A stretch of DNA of 64,000 bases from an uncultured Verrucomicrobiota bacterium (lineage in GTDB: Bacteria; Verrucomicrobiota; Kiritimatiellia; CAIVKH01), in NCBI GenBank assembly GCA_937873455.1, contig CALMYG010000006.1, forward strand, positions 1 through 64,000. The letters run 5' to 3'. The notes under the pieces are model-generated. The model was not told the DNA's origin, ran no database searches, and saw only the letters and a list, made by a program, of their open reading frames with translations. Numbering within the stretch: position 1 is the stretch's first letter; every line of letters starts with the position of its first letter. The position numbers were made by a program, and so were the translations under genes. Shown one piece after another: positions 19,088 to 28,715 of this stretch.

Positions 19088-20731
19088 TCACGGTTTATGC
19101 AGGCGATAAAAGTGGGCGTCGTTCACCGGCGCGATGGTGTGTTGGTGTTCGTCGCCGACGACGACCGGCGACCCGGCTTGATTGACCCAGGAGCCGGTCA
19201 TCATCGACGGGCGCTGCTGAACGACATACCCGGTGTGACTGGTCGGCCAGGCAATGTGCGCCAGGCCGGCGGATGCCGGACGCAACCATACCCGTGGCAC
19301 GCCGGATCCAGCCTGGTTGATGGTGAACAAGCGTCCCATGTCGGCGCCGAAAACCGAAATGGTTCCGGTGCGGTCATCGCCTGCGTTCGCGTCGATGCGA
19401 TAGGTGACGGTTCCATTGCCGGAGTGGTTGGTGATTCCGGTTAAATGAATCCATGATTCGGCTGGGGCGACGATGGCTCGCCAGTTCAGATTGGCGGTAA
19501 CCGCGAACGTTTGCCCGGTCAAGGCATCCGCTCCGTGGTTCCGGTTTGTCGGATTCAGCGCAATGATGCCCCCGGACTGATAGACGTGGAGGACGTCATA
19601 ATCGCCATCCGGAGTGCGAAGCTCCAACCGGCCGTGGCGCGTGACGCCGCCGGGGTTGGATTCTACGCCATACGACGTGGTGACATTACCCGTACCATGG
19701 GGTTCCGCCCTGTATATCCAATCGTTCGTCCATCCAAACGACCACGACTTGTTGGCGAATATCGTTATGCTGACATCGGCTTGCTGGTTTGGAATCAAGT
19801 CATGCCGGTTCACGGAAAAATAGGCATAGGCATTGGGGGCCTGGATAATGCGGTAGGTGTCATGCAACCCCGCCGGCCCCCGGATGGTCACCGTGCCGAC
19901 CCGGGACGCATTGCCCCGGTTGGCCGCCACGTTGAGAACCACCTCCTGGTTGTTGGAGCGGAAGGTACTGCCGATCACCGTAATCCAGGCGTGGTTCGGA
20001 ACAATTTGCCAACCGACATTGGACTGCACCCAGTTGGTTACACGGGTGGGACCCGACACATTGTACTCATTGGAAACGATCGACAAGTTGCGTACGCCGG
20101 AAACGTCGGAATCCTGGCTGATCCTGAAAAGACGTGATGTTCCACCTCCGCTTATTAAAAAATACCCCTCGCGAGGGGGGCGACCAGCTCCACCATTGGA
20201 TCCCACCATGTAACGAAGCACACGAGCGCCAGTGCCACTGATGACATTGGTCACGGCAAACCAGCCATCGGATTTGGAGACGGTCCAGTCCGCATTGCCT
20301 TGAATAAAGATGCTATAATTACCACCGCCCCCGACGTCATGCCGGCGTTCATGGGGCTGGTTGGGGTCAAGATACAGCCAGTCGTTGGTGGCCGCGGCGG
20401 ACTGAATGAGGGTCAAGGTCCGGGTGATGCCGCCGCCGGCCACGGTGATGGTGCCGGTGCGACCAGGATTACCCGCATTAGCCAGTATGCTATACGCCAC
20501 CGATCCATTGGTGAGCCCTTCAGGATAATCTCCCGTCACCGATATCCAGGAATCGTTGGCCCAGGCCCGCCAAGGGACGTCGGACGTGACGTAAAGAGTC
20601 GCGCTACTCGGCGATGTTCCGGGATAGCGGAGCGTGGGCGAGATTTGCAGATTTCGGGCCAAGCCATCGGTCATCATGGTGGTGCTGGCCGCCAGAACGG
20701 TTGCCAGCAATATACTCGGACGAATTTTCAT
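19088..20731 (-). CDS. Exported protein with about five BACON-like repeats
   Basis: This 547-aa protein has a signal peptide (about 1-25) followed by about five repeats of 75-85 residues, each with a W-x-A/I ... SWI core and ending in TGTITV-type strand plus LxQ. Examples are WRAWANDSWISVTGD, WTVSKSDGWFAV, WQIVPNHAWITV, WSFGWTNDWIY and WRAIVAPAESWIHL. This is the BACON fold, associated with carbohydrate or mucin binding and often found as spacer domains. The C-terminal 65 residues (HTGYVVQQRPSM ... HFYRLHKP) match the end module seen in two neighbours. AAAGGAG lies 6 nt before the ATG. Confidence 0.82.
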   Translation of the reverse strand: MKIRPSILLATVLAASTTMMTDGLARNLQISPTLRYPGTSPSSATLYVTSDVPWRAWANDSWISVTGDYPEGLTNGSVAYSILANAGNPGRTGTITVAGGGITRTLTLIQSAAATNDWLYLDPNQPHERRHDVGGGGNYSIFIQGNADWTVSKSDGWFAVTNVISGTGARVLRYMVGSNGGAGRPPREGYFLISGGGTSRLFRISQDSDVSGVRNLSIVSNEYNVSGPTRVTNWVQSNVGWQIVPNHAWITVIGSTFRSNNQEVVLNVAANRGNASRVGTVTIRGPAGLHDTYRIIQAPNAYAYFSVNRHDLIPNQQADVSITIFANKSWSFGWTNDWIYRAEPHGTGNVTTSYGVESNPGGVTRHGRLELRTPDGDYDVLHVYQSGGIIALNPTNRNHGADALTGQTFAVTANLNWRAIVAPAESWIHLTGITNHSGNGTVTYRIDANAGDDRTGTISVFGADMGRLFTINQAGSGVPRVWLRPASAGLAHIAWPTSHTGYVVQQRPSMMTGSWVNQAGSPVVVGDEHQHTIAPVNDAHFYRLHKP

Positions 20732-21447
20732 GTTGGACTCCTTTCAAAGATGGTGAATAGCAAACAACCACGAGAAGCCGTCGCCGCGAAAGCGCGTTTG
20801 ATCCACGGGGAAAAGTGGACCGGGTAAACTGGAGAATGCGAACGGGAGGAGAAGGCGCGCGAGGGATAAGGCGGGTCATGGATCGGCCGGTAGTGTCGGG
20901 CGCGCGGGGGACAATCCGGGCCGGAAAGATAACGATGGCCGACGGGCGGGTCGCTATCACCCACAAATAGCGCCCACTGATCGATGGTATGGGGTATCCC
21001 CGTCGTGTGGGCGTTGTAACCCTTTGGTTTACGGGGCGGAGGCCGGATAGCCCATGACGCGAGATCGGCAAAACACCCTCCCGAGCAAGCGTTTGATTCG
21101 ACCATTTCCGCATCGCCGAAAATATCGACGCCATCCGTGTCGCGACCTGCCCGTGCTCGCGAGAATAACGCAAGGTGAACGGGGGGAGCCTCGCGACTCT
21201 CTTCCATCGGACACTCAAGACGCCCGGTGCAGCAGCAAGGCAAGTCGGAAAGACTGGTCGAAAGCGCCGAAATGATCAGGCACTCGCCCGCGCCGATGGC
21301 CATGACCATAATGAGCAAACGCAACAACCACGCCCGGGCTATGGTTTCCGCCGGACCAAGCCTCCTCCGTGGCCGGGGATAATCTACAGGGGGGCACGCC
21401 AAGAAGGCGCAGGCTGTTTTCGCAATACTGTGTCTTCGACGAATCAT
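20728..21447 (-). CDS. Hypothetical Cys-rich protein with one membrane segment (doubtful)
   Basis: This open frame of 239 codons from ATG 21447 has a hydrophobic stretch (AWLLRLLIMVMAIGAGECLIISAL) followed by a cysteine cluster (LPCCCTGRLECPM) and a Pro/Arg-rich tail. Its stop overlaps the next gene's ATG by 4 nt, as in a coupled pair, and GGGAAG precedes the ATG. Against it, the C-terminal 100 residues have odd composition, and I recognise no family. The remainder of the 20732-21666 gap holds the prpD promoter and no other convincing gene. Confidence 0.35.
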   Translation of the reverse strand: MIRRRHSIAKTACAFLACPPVDYPRPRRRLGPAETIARAWLLRLLIMVMAIGAGECLIISALSTSLSDLPCCCTGRLECPMEESREAPPVHLALFSRARAGRDTDGVDIFGDAEMVESNACSGGCFADLASWAIRPPPRKPKGYNAHTTGIPHTIDQWALFVGDSDPPVGHRYLSGPDCPPRARHYRPIHDPPYPSRAFSSRSHSPVYPVHFSPWIKRAFAATASRGCLLFTIFERSPT

Positions 21448-21615
21448 GATGTCTTCCCGAAACCGGCCAGGGACGACGAACACGATGTAGCGCACGATCA
21501 GGATTCATCACCGAGCAAAGCTTTGTAAATCAGGCATACCCCGTTTTTCCTGTCGGGGGAAAGCTGACGCAGGGGGGAGGGCGTCACCGCGCCTCCGGGG
21601 GGCGCAGGAGGATGA

Positions 21616-21645
21616 TTGCTCAACCGGGCCAAGGTTTGCTATACT
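21616..21645 (+). promoter_or_regulatory. Predicted sigma70-type promoter of prpD
   Basis: TTGCTC (21616-21621) and TATACT (21640-21645) are spaced 18 nt apart, just upstream of the ribosome-binding site AAAGGA (21654-21659) and the ATG at 21667. The transcript leader would be only about 15 nt. Confidence 0.5.
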
Positions 21646-21666
21646 AACTATTTAAAGGAATACACC

Positions 21667-23088
21667 ATGAGCGCACCCATTTCCAACATTCGCCCGGCCC
21701 CGGATGATGTGTTAACGCAGATCGCCGACTACATCCTCGGCGCCGCCACCACCAGCAACGAAGCGCTGAGCACCGCCCGGCACTGCCTGCTCGACAGCAT
21801 CGGGTGCGCGATCCAGGCGCTGGATTATCCGGCCTGCATGAAAATGCTCGGTCCCGTTGTCCCCGGCGCGGTACTGGACAAGGGCACGCCGGTTCCCGGA
21901 GTGAAAGAAAAACTCGATCCGGTTCGCGCCGCCTTTAACCTCGGCGCGTTGATCCGCTGGCTCGACTTCAACGACACCTGGCTGGCCGCCGAGTGGGGGC
22001 ATCCCTCCGACAACCTCGGCGGCATCCTCGCCCTCGCCGATTACCTCGACCGCAATGTGCGCCCGGTCACCCTCGACGAGGTTCTGGTCGCCGCAATCAA
22101 GGCCCACGAAATCCAGGGGGTTTTAGCGCTGGAAAACAGCTTCAACCGGGCCGGCATGGACCACGTCATCCTCGTACGCATCGCCACCACGGCGGTGGCT
22201 ACCGGACTACTCGGCGGCAACCGCGCCCAGATCATCAACGCCGTGTCGAATGCCTGGGCCGACGGCGGCGCCCTCCGCGTGTACCGCCACGCCCCCAACA
22301 CCGGATCGCGCAAATCATGGGCGGCCGGCGACGCCACCAGCCGCGGCGTGTGGCACGCCTTCAACGCCCTCCGCAACGAGATGGGCTACGAAGGGGTACT
22401 CACCACCAAAACCTGGGGATTTCAGGACGCGCTCATGCGCGGCAAACCGATCACCCTCCCCCGCCCGCTCGGGACGTATGTGATGGAAAACGTGCTCTTC
22501 AAGATTTCCTTCCCGGCGGAGTTTCACGCCCAAACCGCGGTCGAAGCGGCGATGACCCTTCACCCCCACGTTAAAAATCGGCTAAACGAAATCGATCGGG
22601 TTGACATTACCACCCACGAGTCGGCGGTGCGCATCATCGACAAGCGGGGTCCCCTGCACAATCCGGCCGACCGCGATCATTGCCTGCAATACATGACGGC
22701 CATCGGGCTGATCTTCGGCGAACTCACCGCGGCGCATTACGAAGACGGAATCGCCTCGGATCCGCGCATTGACGCCCTGCGCGAGAAAATGACGGTGACC
22801 GAGGATCCCGCCTACAGCCAGGACTACCTCGATCCCGACAAGCGGTCCATCGCCAACGCCGTGCAGGTGGTCTTCAAGGACGGGACCAAAACCGACCGCG
22901 TGGAAGTCCACTATCCGATCGGCCATCGCCGTCGCCGTGCCGAAGGGATTCCCGAGCTGATCAAGAAGTACCGGACCAGTCTCGCCACTCGGTACGCCGC
23001 CGACCGCATCGCCGCCATCGAAAACCTTTGCCTCGATGCTTCCGCCCATCCGCGTGTCGCCGGGTTGCTGGACGCTCTGGCATCGTGA
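21667..23088 (+). CDS. prpD: MmgE/PrpD family dehydratase (2-methylcitrate dehydratase)
   Basis: This 473-aa protein matches PrpD along its length: [63 protein letters not shown] and the C-terminal region with [13 protein letters not shown]. PrpD converts 2-methylcitrate to 2-methyl-cis-aconitate in propionate breakdown. The start at 21667 follows AAAGGA by 7 nt; an upstream in-frame TTG would lie within the promoter. No prpB or prpC lies next to it, so the pathway assignment rests on family membership, and MmgE/PrpD proteins can act on related hydroxy acids. Confidence 0.88.
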   Translation: MSAPISNIRPAPDDVLTQIADYILGAATTSNEALSTARHCLLDSIGCAIQALDYPACMKMLGPVVPGAVLDKGTPVPGVKEKLDPVRAAFNLGALIRWLDFNDTWLAAEWGHPSDNLGGILALADYLDRNVRPVTLDEVLVAAIKAHEIQGVLALENSFNRAGMDHVILVRIATTAVATGLLGGNRAQIINAVSNAWADGGALRVYRHAPNTGSRKSWAAGDATSRGVWHAFNALRNEMGYEGVLTTKTWGFQDALMRGKPITLPRPLGTYVMENVLFKISFPAEFHAQTAVEAAMTLHPHVKNRLNEIDRVDITTHESAVRIIDKRGPLHNPADRDHCLQYMTAIGLIFGELTAAHYEDGIASDPRIDALREKMTVTEDPAYSQDYLDPDKRSIANAVQVVFKDGTKTDRVEVHYPIGHRRRRAEGIPELIKKYRTSLATRYAADRIAAIENLCLDASAHPRVAGLLDALAS

Positions 23089-23247
23089 GTTTTTTCTGTA
23101 ACTATTTCGATTCGGTCGGGGATGCGTGTACGAAGCTGAAGGCCGAATGTGTACCGGGTCGGCCGGGGTGCGTGCTGCGGGGCAAGGTGGAATTTCTCAT
23201 TCCGGCGGAGGAGCGACTAGCGAAACGACGCGCACCCCGGAACCCCA

Positions 23248-24105
23248 TCAAGGAACCCAAAGATCCGGGCGATCGCAATCCCCCTCATCGGTAACACGCC
23301 AGGCGCGCCCATCGCCGACGCGCTGAATCAGAATGTCTTGTTGCGGACCCTCGGCAATCACCGCGAGCCAATCCGGATGGTTGGACCATTTTTGATTATC
23401 GAGCTTCAGTCCATCCGGTGCGTTTACGACCGCATGACGTTTTCCGGTCCGGGCATCCACCAGCGCCAGCTCGGTGTGGCCATCCAAATTGACGGTGATG
23501 AAACGGCTGTCCGGAGAGATGCCGGCGGAACACCCCCGGCCCATCTCGCGATGTTTTCCCGACGGCATGTCGATGCGTCGAACCCGCCACCCCAAGGATT
23601 TTACCGTTACGGCAAGAAACTCCCCGGAAGCGGCAACGTCCAACTCATAGGCTTCGGTCCCGTCAACCACGGTGCGCAACGCGCCGGTTTTCCGATCCAC
23701 CGCGACAATGCGTTTCCCGTCGGCGACGAATACTTCGCGCCCGGACGGATGCACGGCAATGGCGCGCGGGCGATTGAGGGTGGCCAACCCCGTTTCTTTT
23801 CCGGATTTAATATCGTGGACCATCACTTCATTGCCGCGCAAAAAGGCAAACCAGGCGCCATCAGGCGCCCAACGCGGATACGCGCCATTGGTGACAAGTT
23901 TATGCGGGCGAAGGTCGCCGAGCCCCCGGAGGTAAATGCCGTCGGGCCGGTGATACAACAACGTGGCGCGGGCCAGTTCAGCGGGCGCGCCCCATGGGGT
24001 TGCGCCGGTTTCATCGGACGAACGGGCCTCGGATCCGCCGCATCCGGCGGCAAACACCATGGACGCAACGAACACCGCGGATCTGAACAAAGATGAACGA
24101 AACAT
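23248..24105 (-). CDS. Lipoprotein with TolB/WD40-like beta-propeller
   Basis: This 285-aa protein starts at ATG 24105, since the lipoprotein leader (MFRSSLFRSAVFVASMVFAAGC) begins there; the longer frame upstream has no leader-like sequence. After the lipidated Cys and a short Ser/Gly-rich linker come repeated propeller blades such as GAYPRWAPDGAWFAFL, RPRAIAVHPSGREVFVAD and GCSAGISPDSRFITVN, as in TolB C-terminal and YncE-type repeats. It is probably a periplasmic or outer-membrane-attached interaction protein with no catalytic motif. It is transcribed divergently from the flippase-like gene; the two starts are 37 nt apart. Confidence 0.75.
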   Translation of the reverse strand: MFRSSLFRSAVFVASMVFAAGCGGSEARSSDETGATPWGAPAELARATLLYHRPDGIYLRGLGDLRPHKLVTNGAYPRWAPDGAWFAFLRGNEVMVHDIKSGKETGLATLNRPRAIAVHPSGREVFVADGKRIVAVDRKTGALRTVVDGTEAYELDVAASGEFLAVTVKSLGWRVRRIDMPSGKHREMGRGCSAGISPDSRFITVNLDGHTELALVDARTGKRHAVVNAPDGLKLDNQKWSNHPDWLAVIAEGPQQDILIQRVGDGRAWRVTDEGDCDRPDLWVP

Positions 24106-24142
24106 CGTGTCGGGGCTCCAAGCTTGGTAGCATGTAACGTAC

Positions 24143-25165
24143 ATGAAATTAGACCGCACCCAACGAAAATCGCTCGTTCTTGTTGGCGTCAGCCTGCTGG
24201 TGACGGTAGCGGTGTTTTCGTATCTTTTTTCTTTTATCACCTGGGGTCAGGTGGCGGAATTAATCGTATCCATCGACCGCCGCTTGCTGGCGTTGTTTTT
24301 CGCGATTTCTTTTTCGATGCTGCTTGTCCGCACCATGCGTTACCGGGTGATCTTGAAGTCGGTCGGGGCGTATCCCGGCTTTTTGCGGTTGTTTCTGGTG
24401 GTGCTGGTGCGGGGATTTTGCGTGGATTTGCTGCCGGCACGAACGGGCGAGTTGGTGTACATCTACTTGTTGCGGGTGAAGCTAAAGGTGGAACTGGGTG
24501 CGGCAACGGCGAGTTTTGCGTTGGCGTTTCTGTTCGATATGATGGCGTTGGCGCCGATGATCGTGCTCGCCCTGTTTCTGGTGGGGGCGGGACTCTCCTT
24601 GTCATGGCCGGTGCTGGCGGGCGCGGGCGTGGCCTTGTTTGGATTTTCGGCGCTGCTGATTCATATCCTTATCCCGGGCTTGCGCCTGGCCTTCGGGTGG
24701 AGCGCCCGCTTGCCGGACCGGTGGCGAAAGCTGCGCCGGTGGGTCCGCCGGTTTATTGCCGCGACGCATCGACAAGTGTTTCGCGCCCGAGCCCGTGGCG
24801 TTTATGTTCCGGTCTTCGGGTGGTCGGTTGCGGTCCGCCTGCTGAAATATGGCGGGTTGTATGTCCTCTTGCTGGCGATGCTGGTTCCCCAAGGCTACAC
24901 CCTACCCGACCTGCCCTTCCCCAAGGTTTTTCTGGGGTTTTGCGCGGCGGAAATGGCGGCGAGTTTACCGATCTCCGGAATCGGCGGATTCGGGGCCTAC
25001 CAGGGCGCGTGGTCGCTGGTGTTTATCCTGCTGGGATTTCCCGCGGAAATGGCCAAGACCACCAGCGTGTCCCATCACGTCTTCAGCCAGATGTATGGTT
25101 ATGCCATCGGCTTGATCGGATTGCTGGCCATCCTGATGGTGTCCGCCCGAAAACCAACTAGGTAA
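24143..25165 (+). CDS. Flippase-like integral membrane protein (LPG synthase TM / UPF0104 family)
   Basis: This 340-aa protein has about eight predicted membrane helices and the family hallmark VDLLPARTGELVYIYLL near residue 95, plus a late SLPISGIGGFGAYQGAW motif. The family includes the membrane part of MprF and AglD-like proteins and is thought to translocate lipids or lipid-linked saccharides; the substrate here is unknown. A GT39-type glycosyltransferase lies 0.4 kb downstream on the other strand, consistent with envelope glycan work. The C-terminus ends in short basic residues. Confidence 0.82.
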   Translation: MKLDRTQRKSLVLVGVSLLVTVAVFSYLFSFITWGQVAELIVSIDRRLLALFFAISFSMLLVRTMRYRVILKSVGAYPGFLRLFLVVLVRGFCVDLLPARTGELVYIYLLRVKLKVELGAATASFALAFLFDMMALAPMIVLALFLVGAGLSLSWPVLAGAGVALFGFSALLIHILIPGLRLAFGWSARLPDRWRKLRRWVRRFIAATHRQVFRARARGVYVPVFGWSVAVRLLKYGGLYVLLLAMLVPQGYTLPDLPFPKVFLGFCAAEMAASLPISGIGGFGAYQGAWSLVFILLGFPAEMAKTTSVSHHVFSQMYGYAIGLIGLLAILMVSARKPTR

Positions 25166-25326
25166 TTTTCCTAGGCGAAGTTGGGTTGGTTTTGCCGATG
25201 GATGGTGACGAGGGGAGTCTCTAGAGTATCGGCATTGCAAAACGCAACCAGGCCGGGATGTCGGAAAGTGAGGAGTCCGACGGAAAAAGGGTCGGGCTTT
25301 GGCGCGCCGGAGGTCGGGATCTTGAT

Positions 25327-25548
25327 ATGAATACGACCATCGTCAGTTATGAACGCAAGGAAATTGAAGCCACACTCCATGAGTTATCCCGGCTTTCGCA
25401 AAAGTTTCCTTCGCGCCAGCTGTACGAACAAATGGCCGCATGTTACCGCCAGATGAACGAAATGGAAGAGGCGGAAATCATGATGGACTTGGCCAGCCGG
25501 GCGCCCGCCCGGGAAACCGCACACGGCTTGCTGACCGAACAGGCCTGA
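25327..25548 (+). CDS. Small TPR-like helical protein
   Basis: This 73-aa protein starts at ATG 25327 (MNTTIVSYERKEIE). Upstream in-frame codons are Gly/Arg-rich and less protein-like. The sequence YEQMAACYRQMNEMEEAEIMMDLASRAP has the A-x-C/Y pattern of one or two TPR-type helical hairpins. GGAGG lies 13 nt upstream, which is far for a ribosome-binding site. No function can be assigned. The 160 nt before it hold no feature I can name. Confidence 0.5.
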   Translation: MNTTIVSYERKEIEATLHELSRLSQKFPSRQLYEQMAACYRQMNEMEEAEIMMDLASRAPARETAHGLLTEQA

Positions 25549-25570
25549 TTCCGCAAAACGTATGGACCGG

Positions 25571-27313
25571 TTACCGTTGGGGCCAGCGCGGTCGATCGGT
25601 TAGGAACAACTGATCGCGGTTCCCGATGAAAAACGCCTCGGTAAGAGGAAAATCCAGCGGAATCATTTCCCGGAAAATCGGATACCACGAGTTGAACGGG
25701 CCGGTGGCGAGGCTGCGCACGTAGGGCAAATCGCGGGTCAGGGACGTAAAGTAAACCCCGCTGATTCGCTTTTTGATGTCGTTGATCCGGTAAAACTCCT
25801 CGATGGTGACCGGCAGCAGCAGCGAACTGCGGTCGCCATACCATGCCGTCGCCCAGGGCATATCCGTACACAGCAACTCATCCTGATTGAGCATGGGGGT
25901 TACAATCGTGATGTAGCTGGGAAAATAGGGCGGATAGGGATAACCGGACCGCGGCGGCAACAGGGTGAAAATCAGAGGAAGCGCGGTCAGGGCAATCATC
26001 AGCGCCATCAAACCCGCCCGGATGATGGGTATGGTGACCTGCATGCGATCCAGCAACAGATAGAAAAACGACAACCCGTAACATATGACCAACGGCCAGA
26101 AAATCAGAAAGGTACGGGCGGTTTCCTCGCCAAACAATCCGGCCACCAGCAGCAGTCCGATCATGGCCGCGAGCAAACCGAACCGCAGCACCTGAACGTG
26201 CGGACGCGAGAACCGGAAAAAGAAGGTGGTGATGAAGAGGGCAACCACAATGCCGTTACCAGCGGCGGGCAGCGCGGTCTCATAAAAATCCGCGAGGTTG
26301 GTCAACCATTTGGCTTGAAGATTGCGTCCGACGTTTTCAAACGAGGGCGTCACCTGACGCTCGAAGGAGTGGGTTACCCCGCCTTCGTTGAAGTTCAAGG
26401 CGAGGTAGGGCGTGAGTCCGAACGGTTGACCGCACACCTGAAGGTTGCGAATAACCCAAGGGGATGCGATCAGGGCCACGGCCGCGAGCAGGCCGAGCGA
26501 AAACTTCCAGCCGTTGCGCGGAATCAAGAAAGCCCACGTCACCCCGACCAGAACCGCCACCCAGCCGGCGGAGTAGCGGGTGAGAAACGCCAGCCCGCAA
26601 AACAGCGCCGTGGCTAAGGCCGGAAGCAACCAGGCGTGCACCGGGCCGCCCGCCGCCGCTTCGTTGCGCCGCTCCACGGTCAGCAAGGCGCTGTACACCG
26701 CGAGGATGGTCCACAAACCAGCGAGGCTGACGCTCAAACCCGAGGTGCTGTTGGCCCATACCACTTCGGAAACAAAATACAAGGTGGCGGCAAGCAGCGC
26801 GATTCGCGGCTCGAAAAACCGGCGGGCAAGCAAAAACAACACCAAGCCGGTCAGCAAGGCGCACACATTGCCAAACGGGACAATGGCCCACTGCTCCGGA
26901 GGAAAGGCCCGCACCTGCCGACCCGGGTCGAACGCGTCGCCCATCATCTTATAAAGGCGGGACAACAACCACGGGTAGACCGGCGGGTGAACAATGTCGG
27001 GCTGCCGGAGCATGAGGGCGCGGCCATCCGCACCGTGTTGCTCAAACAGCCAAATCGCGGCGGGCCGGATGTTTTTAGTGGAAAACGAACCGTCAGCCAT
27101 GATTTGCCGGGCCACCTGGGCCTGATCCATCGCCACGTCGTGTTTGAGCCCCCAGAACTCGGAAAGCCAGTACAGCGACATGATCGCAAGCACCATAAAC
27201 AGGTAAAGACCGCCTTTGATCAGCAAGCTGCCCAGGCCAATATCCACGTTATAAATTAGGTCCTGGACGCGTGCTTCAAAGTTTTTGGGGAGCGGGGCGT
27301 TTTCTTGCTTCAT
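25571..27313 (-). CDS. GT39-type (ArnT/PMT-like) membrane glycosyltransferase
   Basis: This 580-aa protein has about 10-12 hydrophobic helices. After the first helix the loop contains a DQAQVARQIMADGSF segment and IVHPPVYPWLLS, the acidic and HxP-type features of GT-C enzymes of the ArnT/PMT/dolichyl-phosphate-mannose type. Later helices include LLAATLYFVSEVVWANSTSGLSV and AFLTRYSAGWVAV. Such enzymes transfer sugars from polyprenyl-phosphate donors on the outer face of the inner membrane, to lipid A, glycans or proteins. The C-terminal 150 residues form a soluble periplasmic domain. The acceptor is unknown. Confidence 0.8.
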   Translation of the reverse strand: MKQENAPLPKNFEARVQDLIYNVDIGLGSLLIKGGLYLFMVLAIMSLYWLSEFWGLKHDVAMDQAQVARQIMADGSFSTKNIRPAAIWLFEQHGADGRALMLRQPDIVHPPVYPWLLSRLYKMMGDAFDPGRQVRAFPPEQWAIVPFGNVCALLTGLVLFLLARRFFEPRIALLAATLYFVSEVVWANSTSGLSVSLAGLWTILAVYSALLTVERRNEAAAGGPVHAWLLPALATALFCGLAFLTRYSAGWVAVLVGVTWAFLIPRNGWKFSLGLLAAVALIASPWVIRNLQVCGQPFGLTPYLALNFNEGGVTHSFERQVTPSFENVGRNLQAKWLTNLADFYETALPAAGNGIVVALFITTFFFRFSRPHVQVLRFGLLAAMIGLLLVAGLFGEETARTFLIFWPLVICYGLSFFYLLLDRMQVTIPIIRAGLMALMIALTALPLIFTLLPPRSGYPYPPYFPSYITIVTPMLNQDELLCTDMPWATAWYGDRSSLLLPVTIEEFYRINDIKKRISGVYFTSLTRDLPYVRSLATGPFNSWYPIFREMIPLDFPLTEAFFIGNRDQLFLTDRPRWPQR

Positions 27314-27353
27314 GGCGACATGCTACTCCGGTTTACTTCTCTTGTCAGCTCTG

Positions 27354-28715
27354 TCATGGCGATAATTCATGCAGGCCGTATTCGTTGAGTTTACGGTGAA
27401 GGGTGCGACGGCTAATGCCCATGTGTTCGGCGGCGCGGGTCCGGTTGCCGCCGGTGGCTTTGAGCGCCTTGATAATCAGATCTTTTTCCGCCTGTTGCAT
27501 GGAAAGCGGCGGACCGCCCGAAGGGGCCTCACCGTCCGTCGGTTCGCGAATTTCCGGGGGCACATCGCGCAAGGTAATCCGCGGCTGCCGGCAAAGCACC
27601 ACCATCCGCTCGACCGCGTTGCGGAGCTCCCGGACATTCCCCGGCCAGGCGTATCCTTGAAGTGCGTTGAGCGCTTCGGGAGTGAACGCCTCAATCTCCC
27701 GTCCGTTTTCACGGGCGCTGGCCCGTAAAAAATGATCCAGCAACAACGGTATGTCCTCACGTCGCTCACGTAGCGGAGGAATCCGGATCACCACGACAAA
27801 AAGGCGGTAAAACAAATCTTCCCGGAACTTGCCTTGTTGCACCAGGGCGCGCAGGCTGCGGTTGGTGGCGGCGATCAGCCGGGTGTCGGTCTCAATGGTT
27901 TCCTGGCCGCCGACCCGTTCGAAACGCCGCTCTTCGAGCACGCGCAGAATTTTAACCTGGATCGAGGCGTCAATTTCTCCAATTTCATCGAGGAACAGGC
28001 TGCCTCCATCGGCCAGCTCAAACCGCCCGCGACGTCGCTCGGTCGCCCCGGTAAACGCGCCTTTTTCATGGCCGAACAATTCACTTTCCAGCAGGGTGGG
28101 GCTCAGCGCGGCGCAATGAACGGCGATGTAGGGACCCTTGACGCGCGGGCTTAACCGGTGGATCGCGTGGGCGACCAACTCCTTGCCGGTTCCGCTTTCT
28201 CCCTCGATGAGAACGGTGGCCCGGGTGTCGGCCACCTGGCGGATGGTGTCAAACACCTCCTGCATGGCCGCGGACTGGCCGATAATGCTTTCCATGCCGA
28301 ACTTGGCGTTGAGCTGTTCGTGCAGCGTACGATTTTCCACTTCGACATCACGCGCGCGCAAGGCGCGCTTGAGCAGAATATCCAACCGGTCCAAATTGAT
28401 CGGCTTGGTTAGAAAGTCATAGGCCCCCCGCTTCATCGCCTCCACGGCGAGCTCTATGGAACCATAGGCGGTCAACATGATGCAAACCGGCGGGTGGGGC
28501 ATGGCGAGAACACGCTGGAGCAGCACCAGGCCGTCCATTCCGGGCATGCGGACATCGCTCAGCATGACGTCAACGGTATGCGTGGCCAGCAACTCCAATG
28601 CCCGGCCGCCATTTTCCGCCAGCAACGTGACATACCCGCGCTGAAGCGCGCGGGCGAGACCTTCGCGGGCATTTTTTTCGTCATCAACGATCAAGACGAC
28701 CGGCTTGGTTGTCAT
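27354..28715 (-). CDS. Sigma54-dependent response regulator, NtrC family
   Basis: This 453-aa protein has a receiver domain (DD at 11-12, phospho-acceptor Asp54 in MLSDVRMPGMDG, Lys104), an AAA+ domain with Walker A GESGTGKE (172-179), the sigma54-contact loop GAFTGA (219-224) and Walker B LFLDEIGE, and a C-terminal Fis-type helix-turn-helix (NRTRAAEHMGISRRTLHRKL). It would activate RpoN promoters when phosphorylated. Its ATG overlaps the stop of the PAS kinase by 4 nt, so the two form a two-component pair. The target genes are not apparent from the window. Confidence 0.95.
   Translation of the reverse strand: MTTKPVVLIVDDEKNAREGLARALQRGYVTLLAENGGRALELLATHTVDVMLSDVRMPGMDGLVLLQRVLAMPHPPVCIMLTAYGSIELAVEAMKRGAYDFLTKPINLDRLDILLKRALRARDVEVENRTLHEQLNAKFGMESIIGQSAAMQEVFDTIRQVADTRATVLIEGESGTGKELVAHAIHRLSPRVKGPYIAVHCAALSPTLLESELFGHEKGAFTGATERRRGRFELADGGSLFLDEIGEIDASIQVKILRVLEERRFERVGGQETIETDTRLIAATNRSLRALVQQGKFREDLFYRLFVVVIRIPPLRERREDIPLLLDHFLRASARENGREIEAFTPEALNALQGYAWPGNVRELRNAVERMVVLCRQPRITLRDVPPEIREPTDGEAPSGGPPLSMQQAEKDLIIKALKATGGNRTRAAEHMGISRRTLHRKLNEYGLHELSP

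Noticed and set aside
20604..21218. Second minus-strand frame of 204 codons overlapping the 5' end of the BACON-repeat gene
   Set aside because: It runs into the signal peptide region of a well-supported gene in another frame and has no family features.
25166..25326. Riboswitch in the gap before the small TPR-like gene
   Set aside because: The sequence has several G-rich hairpin-like stretches, but I could not match the conserved core of any riboswitch class.
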